From: Thauera carbonicopians
GTDB taxonomy: Bacteria > Pseudomonadota > Gammaproteobacteria > Burkholderiales > Rhodocyclaceae
Length of the DNA stretch: 64,000 nt
NCBI RefSeq assembly: GCF_025699485.1
Contig: NZ_JANUXN010000006.1
Location: forward strand, 123,449 to 187,448
Direction of reading: 5' to 3'
Below the pieces are notes generated by a model. The model had not been told where the DNA came from. It ran no database searches and was given only the letters and a program-made list of their open reading frames with translations. Shown here piece after piece: positions 9,980 through 19,114 of the stretch. The position numbers were made by a program, and so were the translations under genes. Within the stretch, counting starts at the first letter, position 1. Each line of letters begins with the position of its first letter.

Positions 9980-10465
9980 ATGCCTTCATTCGACATCATG
10001 TCCGAAGTCGACCAGCCCTCGCTGCGCAATGCCGTCGAGCAGGCCAACCGCAAGATCGCCGGCCGCCACGACTTCAAGGGCACCAGCGCAAATATCGAGC
10101 AGGCCGACAAGCTGCTGACCCTCTACGGCGACAGTGATTTCCAGCTCGACCAGATCAAGACCATCCTGCTGCCCGAGATGACGAAGAAGAACGTCGACGT
10201 GCGCTGCCTGGACTACGGCGACGTGCAGAAGATTTCCGGCAACAAGGTCAAGCAGGAAGTGAAGGTCCGCGTCGGCGTCGATCAGGATCTGGCCAAGAAG
10301 CTCGTCAAGCTGCTGAAGGACAGCAAGCTGAAGGTGCAGGCCGCGATCCAGGGCGATGCGGTGCGCGTGTCCGGTGCCAAACGCGACGTGCTGCAGGAAG
10401 CGATCGCGCTGGTCAAGAAGCAGATCACGGATTTCCCGCTGCAGTACGGCAACTTCCGCGACTAA
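9980..10465 (+). CDS. YajQ-family nucleotide-binding protein
   Basis: A 161-residue protein of the YajQ (UPF0234) family, with two ferredoxin-like domains. It starts with the canonical [10 protein letters not shown], then RHDFKGT, and ends with PLQYGNFRD. Members of the family bind cyclic-di-GMP in Xanthomonas and Pseudomonas and nucleic acid or nucleotides elsewhere; which applies here is not visible. A GGAG site precedes the ATG. A hairpin follows. Confidence 0.93.
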   Translation: MPSFDIMSEVDQPSLRNAVEQANRKIAGRHDFKGTSANIEQADKLLTLYGDSDFQLDQIKTILLPEMTKKNVDVRCLDYGDVQKISGNKVKQEVKVRVGVDQDLAKKLVKLLKDSKLKVQAAIQGDAVRVSGAKRDVLQEAIALVKKQITDFPLQYGNFRD

Positions 10466-10500
10466 TCTCCGGTGGAGCGGGAGCAGCCCGCAAACTACCC

Positions 10501-10534
10501 TCAAGCGGCCGCATTTGCGGCCGTTATCGCTTGA
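10501..10534 (+). terminator. Hairpin after the yajQ-type gene
   Basis: A nested inverted repeat: an inner stem CGGCCGC/GCGGCCG around ATTT and an outer TCAAGCG/CGCTTGA. There is no T run, so intrinsic termination is uncertain. Confidence 0.4.
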
Positions 10535-10587
10535 AGCGCGCCATGCCGCATCCCGGCCGGCACCACAAATGTTTTGGAGTACAGATC

Positions 10588-10794
10588 ATGGACGTCTCTT
10601 CCATCGCCGCCGCGGCCAGCGCCAATGCTGCCGCCAGAGTCCAGGCCGAAGCTTCGGTCAAGGTGCTGAAGATGGCGCTGGACATGCAGGCGGAGAGCGC
10701 CTTGCAGTTGCTGCAGGCGGTTCCGGCGCCGGCACAGCCACCGGCATCGGCGGTGGGCAGTGCGGCGGGCGGGGTGGTGGATACCTGGGCTTGA
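10588..10794 (+). CDS. YjfB-type putative motility protein
   Basis: A 68-residue protein with the pattern of the YjfB_motility family: MDVSSIAAAASANA, then an amphipathic helix with VKVLKMALDMQAESALQLLQAV and a Pro/Ala/Gly-rich tail. The family was named from a Bacillus gene under flagellar control, but no biochemical role is known. The ATG at 10588 sits behind TTGGAG; upstream frame from 10531 is not conserved. It stands alone between two hairpins. Confidence 0.7.
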   Translation: MDVSSIAAAASANAAARVQAEASVKVLKMALDMQAESALQLLQAVPAPAQPPASAVGSAAGGVVDTWA

Positions 10795-10878
10795 GGCCTT
10801 CATATCTGCGGTCGGATCACCAGCTCGCGTGTCCTTTCCACTGATCGGCCTGCCAAGGCTGCGAGGCGATTCTGAATC

Positions 10879-10920
10879 AAGGGCCGGACTTTGCCATTGC
10901 GCGGTCCGGCCCTTCCTTTT
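10879..10920 (+). terminator. Rho-independent terminator
   Basis: A 10-bp perfect stem, AAGGGCCGGA (10879-10888) with TCCGGCCCTT (10905-10914), 16-nt loop, followed by CCTTTT. It separates the small YjfB-type gene from the pilin operon. Confidence 0.8.
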
Positions 10921-11033
10921 CTGGAAGCACACACCAAATGCCACTGATCCCGTTTTCCGCTCCGTTCGTCTTCCAGTCCGGGCAGGGAGGGGCGGAAGGG
11001 AATACTGTAATGCTAGGTAGAAGGGACAACATC

Positions 11034-11486
11034 ATGGGAAAGAACCAGGGTTTCACGTTGATCGAGATGATGATCGTGGTCGTCATCGTCGGCATCCTGG
11101 CGGCGGTGGCGATACCGCAATACAGCACCTACGTCCTTAAGGGCAAGCTCGCCGAGCCACGTGCCAATCTGTCGGAAATGCGTGTGCACATGGAGCGCTA
11201 TTTTCAGGACAACCGACGCTACAACGGTGCTGCCGGCGTATGCGGGGTGGCGCCGGCCAGGCTTGCCGCAATCGGCGATCAGCGCTTCTTCGATTACGCC
11301 TGCGACCCGGGCAACGACGCATGGTCGCAGACCTACACCATAACCGCCACGGGGAAAGCCGGCCAGGGGACCGGAGGCTTCGTATTCACCATCGATCAGA
11401 ACAACAGGAAGCGCACGACTGCCGTTCCTTCCGGTTGGACAGCGAACGCAAACTGCTGGGTCACCGGATCGGGGGGCGGATGCTGA
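11034..11486 (+). CDS. pilE: Type IV pilin-like protein PilE (minor pilin)
   Basis: A 150-residue prepilin. It has a 6-residue leader ending in Gly, then the prepilin-peptidase site G/FTLIE with Glu at mature position 5, a hydrophobic alpha1-N helix (MMIVVVIVGILAAVAIPQY) and several C-terminal cysteines. The ATG at 11034 follows AAGGG at 8-nt spacing; a frame from 10938 is not conserved upstream. It is first in the minor-pilin operon and overlaps fimT by 7 nt. It probably joins the priming complex at the pilus tip. The large size of the cluster and the absence of pilus motor genes argue for a minor rather than the major pilin. Confidence 0.88.
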   Translation: MGKNQGFTLIEMMIVVVIVGILAAVAIPQYSTYVLKGKLAEPRANLSEMRVHMERYFQDNRRYNGAAGVCGVAPARLAAIGDQRFFDYACDPGNDAWSQTYTITATGKAGQGTGGFVFTIDQNNRKRTTAVPSGWTANANCWVTGSGGGC

Positions 11487-12040
11487 ACCTGCGCCGCGAC
11501 GCCAGAGGCGTCACCCTCATCGAATTGATGATCGGCATCGCGATTCTCTCCGTGCTGCTGGGGATTGCCGTACCGAGCTTTCGTACGTGGATACAGAACG
11601 GCAAGGTCCGCACGGCGGCCGAGTCGATCCAGAACGGCCTGCAGATCGCGCGTGTCGAGGCGATCCAGCGCAACCGTCCGATCCAGTTCGACTTGCGCGA
11701 TGCGGGGGCGGGTGGAGCCTGGGCAGTGTGCATCCAGCCCGACCCCGCTGATGCCTGCCCGAACCCTGACGATGCGAACACGATCCAGAGCCGCAGCGGT
11801 GCTGAAGGCTCGTCCGCCGCAGTGACGGTCGAGATCGAAGAGGGCGCTGTGCCTGTGGTATTCAACGCCGCGGGCCGGGTGCGGGAGCCGGCCGGAAACA
11901 TCGAGCTTCTGGTCGATACTTCCGCGCTCGATGCCGCTGAAAGCCGGGAATTGCGCATCATCGTGACTCCAAGCGGAAGCATCCGGATTTGCGAAGCCAG
12001 CTTCCCGGCGGGCTCGACCGATCTGCGGGCTTGCCCATGA
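11480..12040 (+). CDS. fimT: Minor pseudopilin FimT/FimU (GspH family)
   Basis: A 186-residue protein with a class III leader MLNLRRDARG followed by VTLIELMIGIAILSVLLGIAVPSF (Glu at +5). The C-terminal GspH/FimT domain carries the usual pattern R-x-A-x-S-I-Q-N-G-L-x-x-A-R-x-E-A-I-x-R-N. Members belong to the minor-pilin complex that primes pilus assembly and, in some species, bind DNA during uptake. The ATG overlaps the end of pilE, which implies coupled translation; the stop overlaps the ribosome-binding region of pilV. Confidence 0.88.
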   Translation: MLNLRRDARGVTLIELMIGIAILSVLLGIAVPSFRTWIQNGKVRTAAESIQNGLQIARVEAIQRNRPIQFDLRDAGAGGAWAVCIQPDPADACPNPDDANTIQSRSGAEGSSAAVTVEIEEGAVPVVFNAAGRVREPAGNIELLVDTSALDAAESRELRIIVTPSGSIRICEASFPAGSTDLRACP

Positions 12041-12051
12041 AGGAGCGGAAT

Positions 12052-12498
12052 ATGGCACGTGCTCGTTTTCGCCGCCGGGTATCGCGCAAGCTGCAGGATG
12101 GAATGGCGCTGCTCGAAGCCCTGATCTCCCTGCTGATCTTCTCGATCGCGGTGCTCGGCCTGATCGGCATCCAGGCCAACATGGTCACGAACACGACCGA
12201 GGCTCAGTTCCGCAGCACGGCCACCTACATCGCCCAGCAGAAGATCGGCAGATTCTGGGCGAATCCGTCCGGCGTCGTGAGAATCGATCTGGTCGAGGAA
12301 GAAACGTCGCAGGAAATAGACCCGAATCTTCTTCCCTCGGGATATTCGACGGTGTCATCGCTGGCAGGGACCGGCACGCTCAGGGTGACCGTGACCTGGG
12401 GCGTGAGTGAGGAGGAGCATCTCAAACAGGTTTCAGGCGAGATCCCGCGATTCAACAACGTGACGATCGATGCGCGGGTCATGGAGTGGGATGAATGA
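12052..12498 (+). CDS. pilV: Type IV pilus modification protein PilV
   Basis: A 148-residue prepilin with a 17-residue leader ending in Gly, cleavage before MALLEALISLLIFSIAVLGLIGIQ and Glu at +5. This is the PilV pattern. The ATG at 12052 is 6 nt after a perfect AAGGAG (12040-12045), which also covers the fimT stop; the earlier in-frame ATG at 12037 lacks a site. It ends overlapping pilW by 4 nt. It is a minor pilin of the PilVWX-PilY1 priming and adhesion complex. Confidence 0.88.
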   Translation: MARARFRRRVSRKLQDGMALLEALISLLIFSIAVLGLIGIQANMVTNTTEAQFRSTATYIAQQKIGRFWANPSGVVRIDLVEEETSQEIDPNLLPSGYSTVSSLAGTGTLRVTVTWGVSEEEHLKQVSGEIPRFNNVTIDARVMEWDE

Positions 12499-13598
12499 TC
12501 ATGAATCGTCCGATGTGGAAAACAAGGCATTCCCACCACGGCTTCACGTTGGTGGAGATCATGGTCGGCATGGTCGTGGGGCTGCTGGCCTTGCTGGTCG
12601 TCATGCAGGTGTTCGGCAGCTTCGAAGGGCAGAAGCGCATCACTACCGGCACGGCCGATACCCAGACGAACGGCGCCCTGGCGCTGCAGGCCGTGCTGCG
12701 GGAAACACAGTTGGCGGGCTACGGATTCGCGCTCTTTCACCGGGGGGCCAATTTGCTCAATTGCACGACTTCGCTCAACGGCAGCGCGACGACCGGCGGT
12801 TTCAGCACGGTGCCGGTCGTGATCGCGAACGGGGATGGTGCTGCAAACGATACGATCACGGTGCGCTATGGCGGGTCGATGTCCGGTGGCATCGCCACCC
12901 AGATCACCCGGCGCGATGGCGACGTGCTTTCGGTCAGTAGCAATCTCGGCTGCCGGGTGGGCGACACCCTGATCATGTCGAACGGCGGCGATACCTGCTA
13001 TCTGCTTTCAGTCGAGGATTTGCCGGCTCCTGAGACCAACACCACGGAGATCACCCTCGATGCGGATGGCTACAGCGATCTCGAACCGCCGTTGCCTTCC
13101 GGCAGCCTGCCCGCGCCGGGTGATTCGCCGTGGTTTGCGTCGTGTCTTGGCCAATATCGTGAAGTGACATTCGACGTTGTCGATGGTCGCCTCCGGCGCA
13201 ATGAACAGGAGATTGCCACCGGCATCGTCAGTATGCAGGCCCAGTACGGGATTTCGGATTCCGCTGGGGATTCTGCAATCCAGCAGTGGGTCGACGCGAC
13301 CGGAGACTGGGCCAATCTGGGCAACACCGATCGGCGAAAGCGGATCAAGGCCGTGCGGGTGGCGATCGTCGCGCGAAGCCCCTTGCGCGATCCAGAGCCG
13401 GTTTCGCAAGCCTGCAACCAGGCGGTCGATCCACCGACCGGGGTGTGCGCCTGGCAGGATGAAAGCCTGGGCGGCTTCGACTCGCCCGCTCCGGCCATCG
13501 ACCTCTCCGGCACTGCCGACTGGGATCATTATCGCTACAGGGTTTTCGAGACGATCGTTCCCCTGCGCAACGTGGTCTGGGCGAAAGGGGCGATGTGA
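12495..13598 (+). CDS. pilW: Minor pilin PilW
   Basis: A 367-residue prepilin with leader MIMNRPMWKTRHSHHG and helix FTLVEIMVGMVVGLLALLVVMQ (Glu at +5). The large beta-rich C-terminal domain has paired cysteines and the RKRIKAVRVAIVARS segment typical of PilW, which resembles GspJ. It overlaps both neighbours (ATGA with pilV, TGATG with pilX). It connects the minor-pilin complex to PilX and PilY1. Confidence 0.88.
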   Translation: MIMNRPMWKTRHSHHGFTLVEIMVGMVVGLLALLVVMQVFGSFEGQKRITTGTADTQTNGALALQAVLRETQLAGYGFALFHRGANLLNCTTSLNGSATTGGFSTVPVVIANGDGAANDTITVRYGGSMSGGIATQITRRDGDVLSVSSNLGCRVGDTLIMSNGGDTCYLLSVEDLPAPETNTTEITLDADGYSDLEPPLPSGSLPAPGDSPWFASCLGQYREVTFDVVDGRLRRNEQEIATGIVSMQAQYGISDSAGDSAIQQWVDATGDWANLGNTDRRKRIKAVRVAIVARSPLRDPEPVSQACNQAVDPPTGVCAWQDESLGGFDSPAPAIDLSGTADWDHYRYRVFETIVPLRNVVWAKGAM

Positions 13599-14206
13599 TG
13601 CCGAAGAGAGAATTGCATCCGGCCCACCCTGGGCCATACCGGCAGCGGGGCGTTGTCCTGCTGATCACCCTGATTGCGCTCGTCACCCTGGCGCTTGCGG
13701 CGCTGGCGCTGGTGCGTTCGGTCGACACCAACATCATCGTCGCGGGCAATGTCTCCCTGAAACAGGCTGCGACCCTCGCAGCGGACAACGGCGTGGAAAC
13801 GGCGATCGAATGGATGAATTCCGTCGCGCCGGATATCTTTGACGCCAACAGTGTGCCTAATGCCTATTACGCGACATCCGGCGGGTTCGATCCACTGCTT
13901 GGCGAAACTTGGGCAGCAGGAGGCGTGACGACGCGTGTTGCCACTGGAACGGGCATCACCAACGGCGTCGACCTGTCAGGCAACCGTATCCGCTATGTCA
14001 TCCAGCGCATGTGCTCCGAGCCAGGGGTGCCGACCGTCGATATCTGCCTGCTGATCGAAGGCGCGGCGGAAGGCTACAGCCAGAGCGTCAGCCCCGATCG
14101 CTCCGACCTGGGAAACGATGGCCTTGCCAGTCCGGTGTATCGCATCACGGCCCGGGTCGATGGGCCGCGCAATACGGTCAGCTATGTTCAAGCTTTTGTT
14201 TATTGA
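13598..14206 (+). CDS. pilX: Minor pilin PilX
   Basis: A 202-residue protein with a Gly-ending leader (RQRG) and a hydrophobic helix VVLLITLIALVTLALAALALVRS. It lacks Glu at mature position 5, as is usual for PilX/GspK-like tip pilins. It is followed by the PilX_N pattern (NVSLKQAATLAADNGVETAIEW). The ATG at 13598 was chosen over GTG 13595 because AAAGGGG lies 7 nt before it and it overlaps the pilW stop. It is the fifth gene of the operon and ends 9 nt before pilY1. Confidence 0.85.
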   Translation: MPKRELHPAHPGPYRQRGVVLLITLIALVTLALAALALVRSVDTNIIVAGNVSLKQAATLAADNGVETAIEWMNSVAPDIFDANSVPNAYYATSGGFDPLLGETWAAGGVTTRVATGTGITNGVDLSGNRIRYVIQRMCSEPGVPTVDICLLIEGAAEGYSQSVSPDRSDLGNDGLASPVYRITARVDGPRNTVSYVQAFVY

Positions 14207-14215
14207 GAGCACATC

Positions 14216-17200
14216 ATGAGAAACATGACTCTGCGTGCGTTCACATTCCTGGCAGGCATCGCTGCCGGCTTGATCATGCCTCAAATGGCAAAGGCGGATG
14301 TCGTCGACCTGGCGAGGACGCCGCTGACGAATGCGGCCACGACCGAAGTAAAGCCCAATCTGATGTTCATCCTCGACGATTCGGGCAGTATGGATTGGGA
14401 GTTCATGCCTGACCTGGTGACGGATGGCACATACTGCAAGGGAACGAATTCGACCGGCACCAATTATCGCTGCTGCCGGGAGGCGACCGGGACCCAGGGC
14501 GGCACTGCGAGAGGAGATAGCGGGGCCTGCCAACCGACATCCTTGACCGTCCATAGAGGCATGCCGCCTTTTTATGCCTCTGGTTTCAACAAGAACTATT
14601 ACGACCCGACAGTCACTTATCGGCCGCCTCAGAAAGACGACGGCGACGAGGCCACGGACTATGCGGGCACCGGTTCGGTGCCGCTGGATGGCTACGGCAT
14701 CCAGCGAACGGACACACTGAGTCTGACCAGCAACTATCCGGATGTCGAGTGGTGCACGGATTCCAGCTATGGCGATTGCCTCCGCAATGGTGATTATGTC
14801 TTGCCCGGCGTGGTCGGCGGAAAATCATATACCTGGCTGAGAGCGGTGAGAGCCACTGGCGGTACAGCACGATTTGCAGTCGGGCCCGTCGATTCGCCGA
14901 GTGTCGAAGAACGGCCGACAGGGCCTTTCTATTACGTGATGCTGCCTGCCGAATATTGTTCGGACAACAGCCTTGTCGATTGCGTGGAGGCCGATGCTCC
15001 GACTGCGACGCATCGTGTGCCGGCAAAGTTGCGCTGGTGCCGGAATGCGAACCTGACGGATTGCCGTGCGACGCAGAATGCTACCTACAATTACCCGAGA
15101 TACCCTACCGTCGTGACGAGTTCGGCCGTTTCGGCCGTGCCGAGCAGTACGGGAGTTTTCGGCGTGAGTGGCGTTGCGAGAAGCAATGCGACAGGTACTG
15201 GAAGCGTCTGCGACGGAAAAACAAATGTCGTCACGGTCAGCAGTATTCGCGTTGGCGGCATCGAACTGCTGAGCGAATCACTGAAGTACTGCAACGCGAG
15301 CAATGATACCAGCACCCGGAACCGCGGCCTTGCGGATGCAATCGCGGACCGGATTTCCAATGGATTTTCGGCGGCGCGCAGCGGCACTGCGAACATGGCT
15401 GTCACGGCGCCCGATGGGTCGTATAACGGGCAAAGCCTTGTAGCTTCCATGCTTGGCGCCTCCTGGGCGAATTCAGCGCGCATGAGCTTCAGCGGCGGGG
15501 TCACCGCCAGCGCAATGGCATTCGTCCCCGGCACGTTCACGCGCATCGACATCGTGCCGGGCATGAGCTACGGCAATATCGTCAACGCCGAAGGCGTCAT
15601 CCTGCTGGATCGCGGCCAGCGCAGCGACTGCGCGGCGGCGCCGAGTTGCACTTATGCGGAAGAGTTGCGCAATTTCGCCAACTGGTTCGCCTGGTACAGG
15701 ACACGGATGCAGGCGATGAAGACCTCGGTCAGCCGGACCTTCGTCACGATCGACAGCACCTACCGCGTGGGATTTCGCTCGCTGAACAACAACAACAGCG
15801 TCAACCTCAAGATCGCCAACTTTACAGGCGACCATAAGGCAGGCTGGTATGGCAAGTTGTTCGATGCCAGGCCCAGCGGCGGCACGCCCTTGCGTCGGGC
15901 TTTGTCGGATGTCGGACGGATATACGCGGGCAAGGGGAGCGGTACCACAGGCGCCGATCCAGTCCAGTATTCCTGCCAGCAGAATTTTGCCTTGCTGACT
16001 TCGGACGGCTACTGGAACGGGAACGGAGGGGTGGATCTGGCGGGTTCGGCCATCGGCAACGAAGATGGCTCCGGAACGCCTCGCCCGTATTACGAAGGGC
16101 CGACGGCAAGTTCGGGAAGCCTGGCCGATGTGGCGAAATACTACTATGAGACGGATTTGAGGACGTCTGCGCTGGGCAATTGTACGGGGGCGCTTTCTGG
16201 CGAAAACGTCTGCACGAACAACGTCTTCACCAGCGGCGAGGACAATAATTCGAAGCAGCACATGACCACCTTCACGCTCGGCCTGGGTGTGGATGGAGAA
16301 CTGCGCTATCAGAGCGACTACAAGACCGCCGAATCCGGCGATTACTATAACATCCTGAAGGGTTTGGGCACGCCGCAAGCAAACTGGCCGGTTCCGCAGG
16401 CAGATAAACCCAGCGCGGTCGATGACATGTGGCACGCCGCGGTGAATGGCCGGGGCACTTACTTCAGTGCGGGGAACCCGGCGGAGCTCGCAAGCGGCCT
16501 GCGTGATGCGCTCAGGGAGATCAGGGTCAAGGTCGGTGCGGGTGCGGCAGCGGCAACGAGCACGCTTTCGCCGGTGGCGGGAAACAATTTTGCCTATGTC
16601 GCCAGTTTCACGACCGAAAAGTGGACGGGCAATCTCGAAGCGCGTGAGATCGATCTCACCACGGGGGAGGTCGGGCGCGAGCCATTGCATTGTGCCGAGA
16701 GCGTGACGTCGGAATTCGGTTCCTGCGCGGGCACGATGGCAAGCAAGGTGGATGCGGAGGCGGATACCCGGATCATTTACACGAGCGGGAGCGATGGCTT
16801 GGTGAGTTTCACCTATGACAACCTCACGCCCTCTCAGCAGGCGTATTTCAGCGCATCGGCGTTGAGCCAATGGGGCGAGTTGACGACGGCGCAACGGGCG
16901 CAGGCGACTGGTCCCAACCTGGTGAATTATCTCCGGGGTCAGCACGGTTTCGAGATGCGCAGCAGCAATGTGGTGGAGCGGCAAGTGTTCCGCGCGCGCG
17001 ATGCGGTACTGGGCGATCTCGTCGAATCCACGCCGATTTATGTGCAGAAGCCGAATTTCAACTACGCCGACCCTGGCTTTACTGCCTTCAAGGCTGCGCA
17101 GGAGTCGCGGGGCGGCACGGTCTACGTCGGCTCGAACGACGGGATGCTGCACGCTTTCAATGCGGAGAATCTCAGCGAGCGTTGGGCCTTCGTGCCCAGC

Positions 17201-18436
17201 ACGGTCATCCCGAACATGTGGCTGCTGGCCGACCAGAACTATAGTGCCTTGCATCGCTACTACGTGAACGGTGCGCCCACGGTATGGGACATCTGCACGA
17301 GCAACTGCACGAATGCAGGCTCAGCGGTCTGGAAGACGGTCCTGATCGGCGGCCTCAACGGCGGCGGGCGAGGCTACTATGCTCTGGACGTCACAAACCC
17401 GAATTCGCCAGCCTTGTTGTGGGAGTTCACGACCGAGGACGACAACGACCTCGGCTACAGCTTTGGCGAGCCGATCGTGACCAAGCTCGCGGATGGCCAG
17501 TGGGTTGCGGTGCTGACGTCGGGCTACAACAACATCGATGGTTCCAACCCCGGCAAGGGTTTCATGTACGTGCTCGATGCGTGGACCGGTGCGGTGGTGC
17601 GCAAGATCGGCACGGGGGTGGGAAGCGCATCGACCCCCAGCGGTCTTGCCCGGATTGCCGTGTGGACGGACGACCAGAATCGCAACAATACCGCGGGCTA
17701 TGCCTATGGCGGCGATCTGCTCGGCAATGTCTGGCGTTTCGACCTGAACAGGGGGCAGGTCAGCGGGGAGAATCCGTTCAGATTCGCACGGCTTTACGGG
17801 GATGAGGCGGCGACCGAACCCCAGCCCGTCACCACGCGTCCGACCCTGGGCAAGGTCAATGGCAAGCGCATGATCTTCATCGGCACGGGCAAGTATCTGG
17901 AGGTGAGCGATCTCAGCAATCGTCAGCTTCAATCCCTGTATGGCATCAAGGATGACGATGCGAGCGCGACACTGGTCAACCCGCGCAATTCGCTTGTGGA
18001 GCAGGTATTGACCGAGACACCCGATGCGCAGCGAACAGGTACCAATAATCCGGTGCCGACCAGTGCTCGAGGATGGTACGTCGATCTGCCGGACTCCGGA
18101 GAGCGACAGAACGTTGCCTCCATGCTGGTGCGCGGCGTGCTCATCGTACCGACGACGGTGCCGAGCACGACGGCCTGCGAGCCGGGTGGGTACAGTTGGC
18201 TGAACTTCATCAACTACCGGACCGGGGCGCAGTTGCCGTCCCTTGGCTGGGTGTCGACACGTTTCAGTTCGCCGATCGTGGGTATCAATGTCGTCTATGT
18301 AGACGGTGAGCCGGTCGTCTCGATCGTGAAAGGGGATAATCCGACACCCGAGCGTGCGCCTCAGCCGCCTTGGGAGAGCACCGAGGAGGGCTTCCAGGGC
18401 AAGCGCGCGGTATGGCGTGAAGCGATCGACGAATGA
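14216..18436 (+). CDS. pilY1: Pilus tip adhesin / assembly factor PilY1
   Basis: A 1406-residue secreted protein with a signal peptide (about residues 1-27, ending AKA). The N-terminal half is a von Willebrand A-like domain with an intact MIDAS D-x-S-x-S (DDSGS, residues 54-58). The C-terminal half is the PilY1 beta-propeller, with GGTVYVGSNDGMLHAFNA, GGLNGGGRGYYALDV, the acidic TEDDNDLGYSFGEP loop and GYAYGGDLLGNVWRFDLN. PilY1 sits at the pilus tip, antagonises retraction and takes part in adhesion and surface sensing. It is long compared with P. aeruginosa PilY1 (about 1160), mainly through the N-terminal region. It overlaps the protease gene by ATGA. Confidence 0.93.
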   Translation: MRNMTLRAFTFLAGIAAGLIMPQMAKADVVDLARTPLTNAATTEVKPNLMFILDDSGSMDWEFMPDLVTDGTYCKGTNSTGTNYRCCREATGTQGGTARGDSGACQPTSLTVHRGMPPFYASGFNKNYYDPTVTYRPPQKDDGDEATDYAGTGSVPLDGYGIQRTDTLSLTSNYPDVEWCTDSSYGDCLRNGDYVLPGVVGGKSYTWLRAVRATGGTARFAVGPVDSPSVEERPTGPFYYVMLPAEYCSDNSLVDCVEADAPTATHRVPAKLRWCRNANLTDCRATQNATYNYPRYPTVVTSSAVSAVPSSTGVFGVSGVARSNATGTGSVCDGKTNVVTVSSIRVGGIELLSESLKYCNASNDTSTRNRGLADAIADRISNGFSAARSGTANMAVTAPDGSYNGQSLVASMLGASWANSARMSFSGGVTASAMAFVPGTFTRIDIVPGMSYGNIVNAEGVILLDRGQRSDCAAAPSCTYAEELRNFANWFAWYRTRMQAMKTSVSRTFVTIDSTYRVGFRSLNNNNSVNLKIANFTGDHKAGWYGKLFDARPSGGTPLRRALSDVGRIYAGKGSGTTGADPVQYSCQQNFALLTSDGYWNGNGGVDLAGSAIGNEDGSGTPRPYYEGPTASSGSLADVAKYYYETDLRTSALGNCTGALSGENVCTNNVFTSGEDNNSKQHMTTFTLGLGVDGELRYQSDYKTAESGDYYNILKGLGTPQANWPVPQADKPSAVDDMWHAAVNGRGTYFSAGNPAELASGLRDALREIRVKVGAGAAAATSTLSPVAGNNFAYVASFTTEKWTGNLEAREIDLTTGEVGREPLHCAESVTSEFGSCAGTMASKVDAEADTRIIYTSGSDGLVSFTYDNLTPSQQAYFSASALSQWGELTTAQRAQATGPNLVNYLRGQHGFEMRSSNVVERQVFRARDAVLGDLVESTPIYVQKPNFNYADPGFTAFKAAQESRGGTVYVGSNDGMLHAFNAENLSERWAFVPSTVIPNMWLLADQNYSALHRYYVNGAPTVWDICTSNCTNAGSAVWKTVLIGGLNGGGRGYYALDVTNPNSPALLWEFTTEDDNDLGYSFGEPIVTKLADGQWVAVLTSGYNNIDGSNPGKGFMYVLDAWTGAVVRKIGTGVGSASTPSGLARIAVWTDDQNRNNTAGYAYGGDLLGNVWRFDLNRGQVSGENPFRFARLYGDEAATEPQPVTTRPTLGKVNGKRMIFIGTGKYLEVSDLSNRQLQSLYGIKDDDASATLVNPRNSLVEQVLTETPDAQRTGTNNPVPTSARGWYVDLPDSGERQNVASMLVRGVLIVPTTVPSTTACEPGGYSWLNFINYRTGAQLPSLGWVSTRFSSPIVGINVVYVDGEPVVSIVKGDNPTPERAPQPPWESTEEGFQGKRAVWREAIDE

Positions 18437-19098
18437 ACCTTGCCTCGTTTGAAGTAGCGCGCCTGATGGCACCGGTGCTGGCGTTTGGAGTTTGCCTGGC
18501 TTCGAATGCCGCCCAGGCCGCCGGCGTCGGCCTGTCCGGCGTGTTCGGCAGCCGGGCCGTGATCGTCACCGACGATGACCGCCTGCACACGCTGCGTGTT
18601 GGGCAGGCGACGGCCGATGGCATGCGGCTCGTTTCGGTCGGGACGGATTCGGCGGTGGTGGAAATCGGCGGCGTGCGCCAGACGCTGCGGCTGGGCGAGC
18701 GGGTGGTCAGCGCGGCGTCGGAGGGCACGGCCCAGCGGGTGATGATCGAGGGCGACAGCCAGGGGCATTTCCTTGCGCAGGGCAGCGTCAATGGTGCGTC
18801 GATGCGGTTTTTGGTCGATACTGGTGCGACTGCGGTGTCCATGGGGGCAGCCGATGCCAGGCGGGCGGGGATCGATTTCCGCCAGGGGCGGCAAGCCTAC
18901 AGCCAGACGGCCAATGGCGTGGCGCCGATATGGATCGTCAAGCTGAACTCGGTACGTCTCGGTGGCATCGAACTGGCGGGCGTGGATGCGGCCATCCACG
19001 AGGGTGACATGCCGGTGGTCCTGCTGGGCATGAGCTTCCTGAACCGCATGCAGATGAGCCGGGAAGGGAACCGCCTGATACTGGAACGGCGTTATTGA
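18433..19098 (+). CDS. Retropepsin-like aspartic protease (clan AA, TIGR02281 type)
   Basis: A 221-residue protein with an N-terminal signal peptide (ending near AQAA, residue 30). A short beta-rich region is followed by a single-lobe aspartic protease domain with the active-site FLVDTGATAVSMG motif (Asp129-Thr-Gly) and the C-terminal hydrophobic LLGMSFLNR motif. Such domains act as homodimers. The predicted location is periplasmic. The start overlaps the pilY1 stop by 4 nt, so it is translationally coupled to the pilus operon. The substrate is unknown; a pilus component is an inference from the coupling alone. Confidence 0.85.
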   Translation: MNLASFEVARLMAPVLAFGVCLASNAAQAAGVGLSGVFGSRAVIVTDDDRLHTLRVGQATADGMRLVSVGTDSAVVEIGGVRQTLRLGERVVSAASEGTAQRVMIEGDSQGHFLAQGSVNGASMRFLVDTGATAVSMGAADARRAGIDFRQGRQAYSQTANGVAPIWIVKLNSVRLGGIELAGVDAAIHEGDMPVVLLGMSFLNRMQMSREGNRLILERRY

Positions 19099-19114
19099 TC
19101 GATGGGAGGATGAG

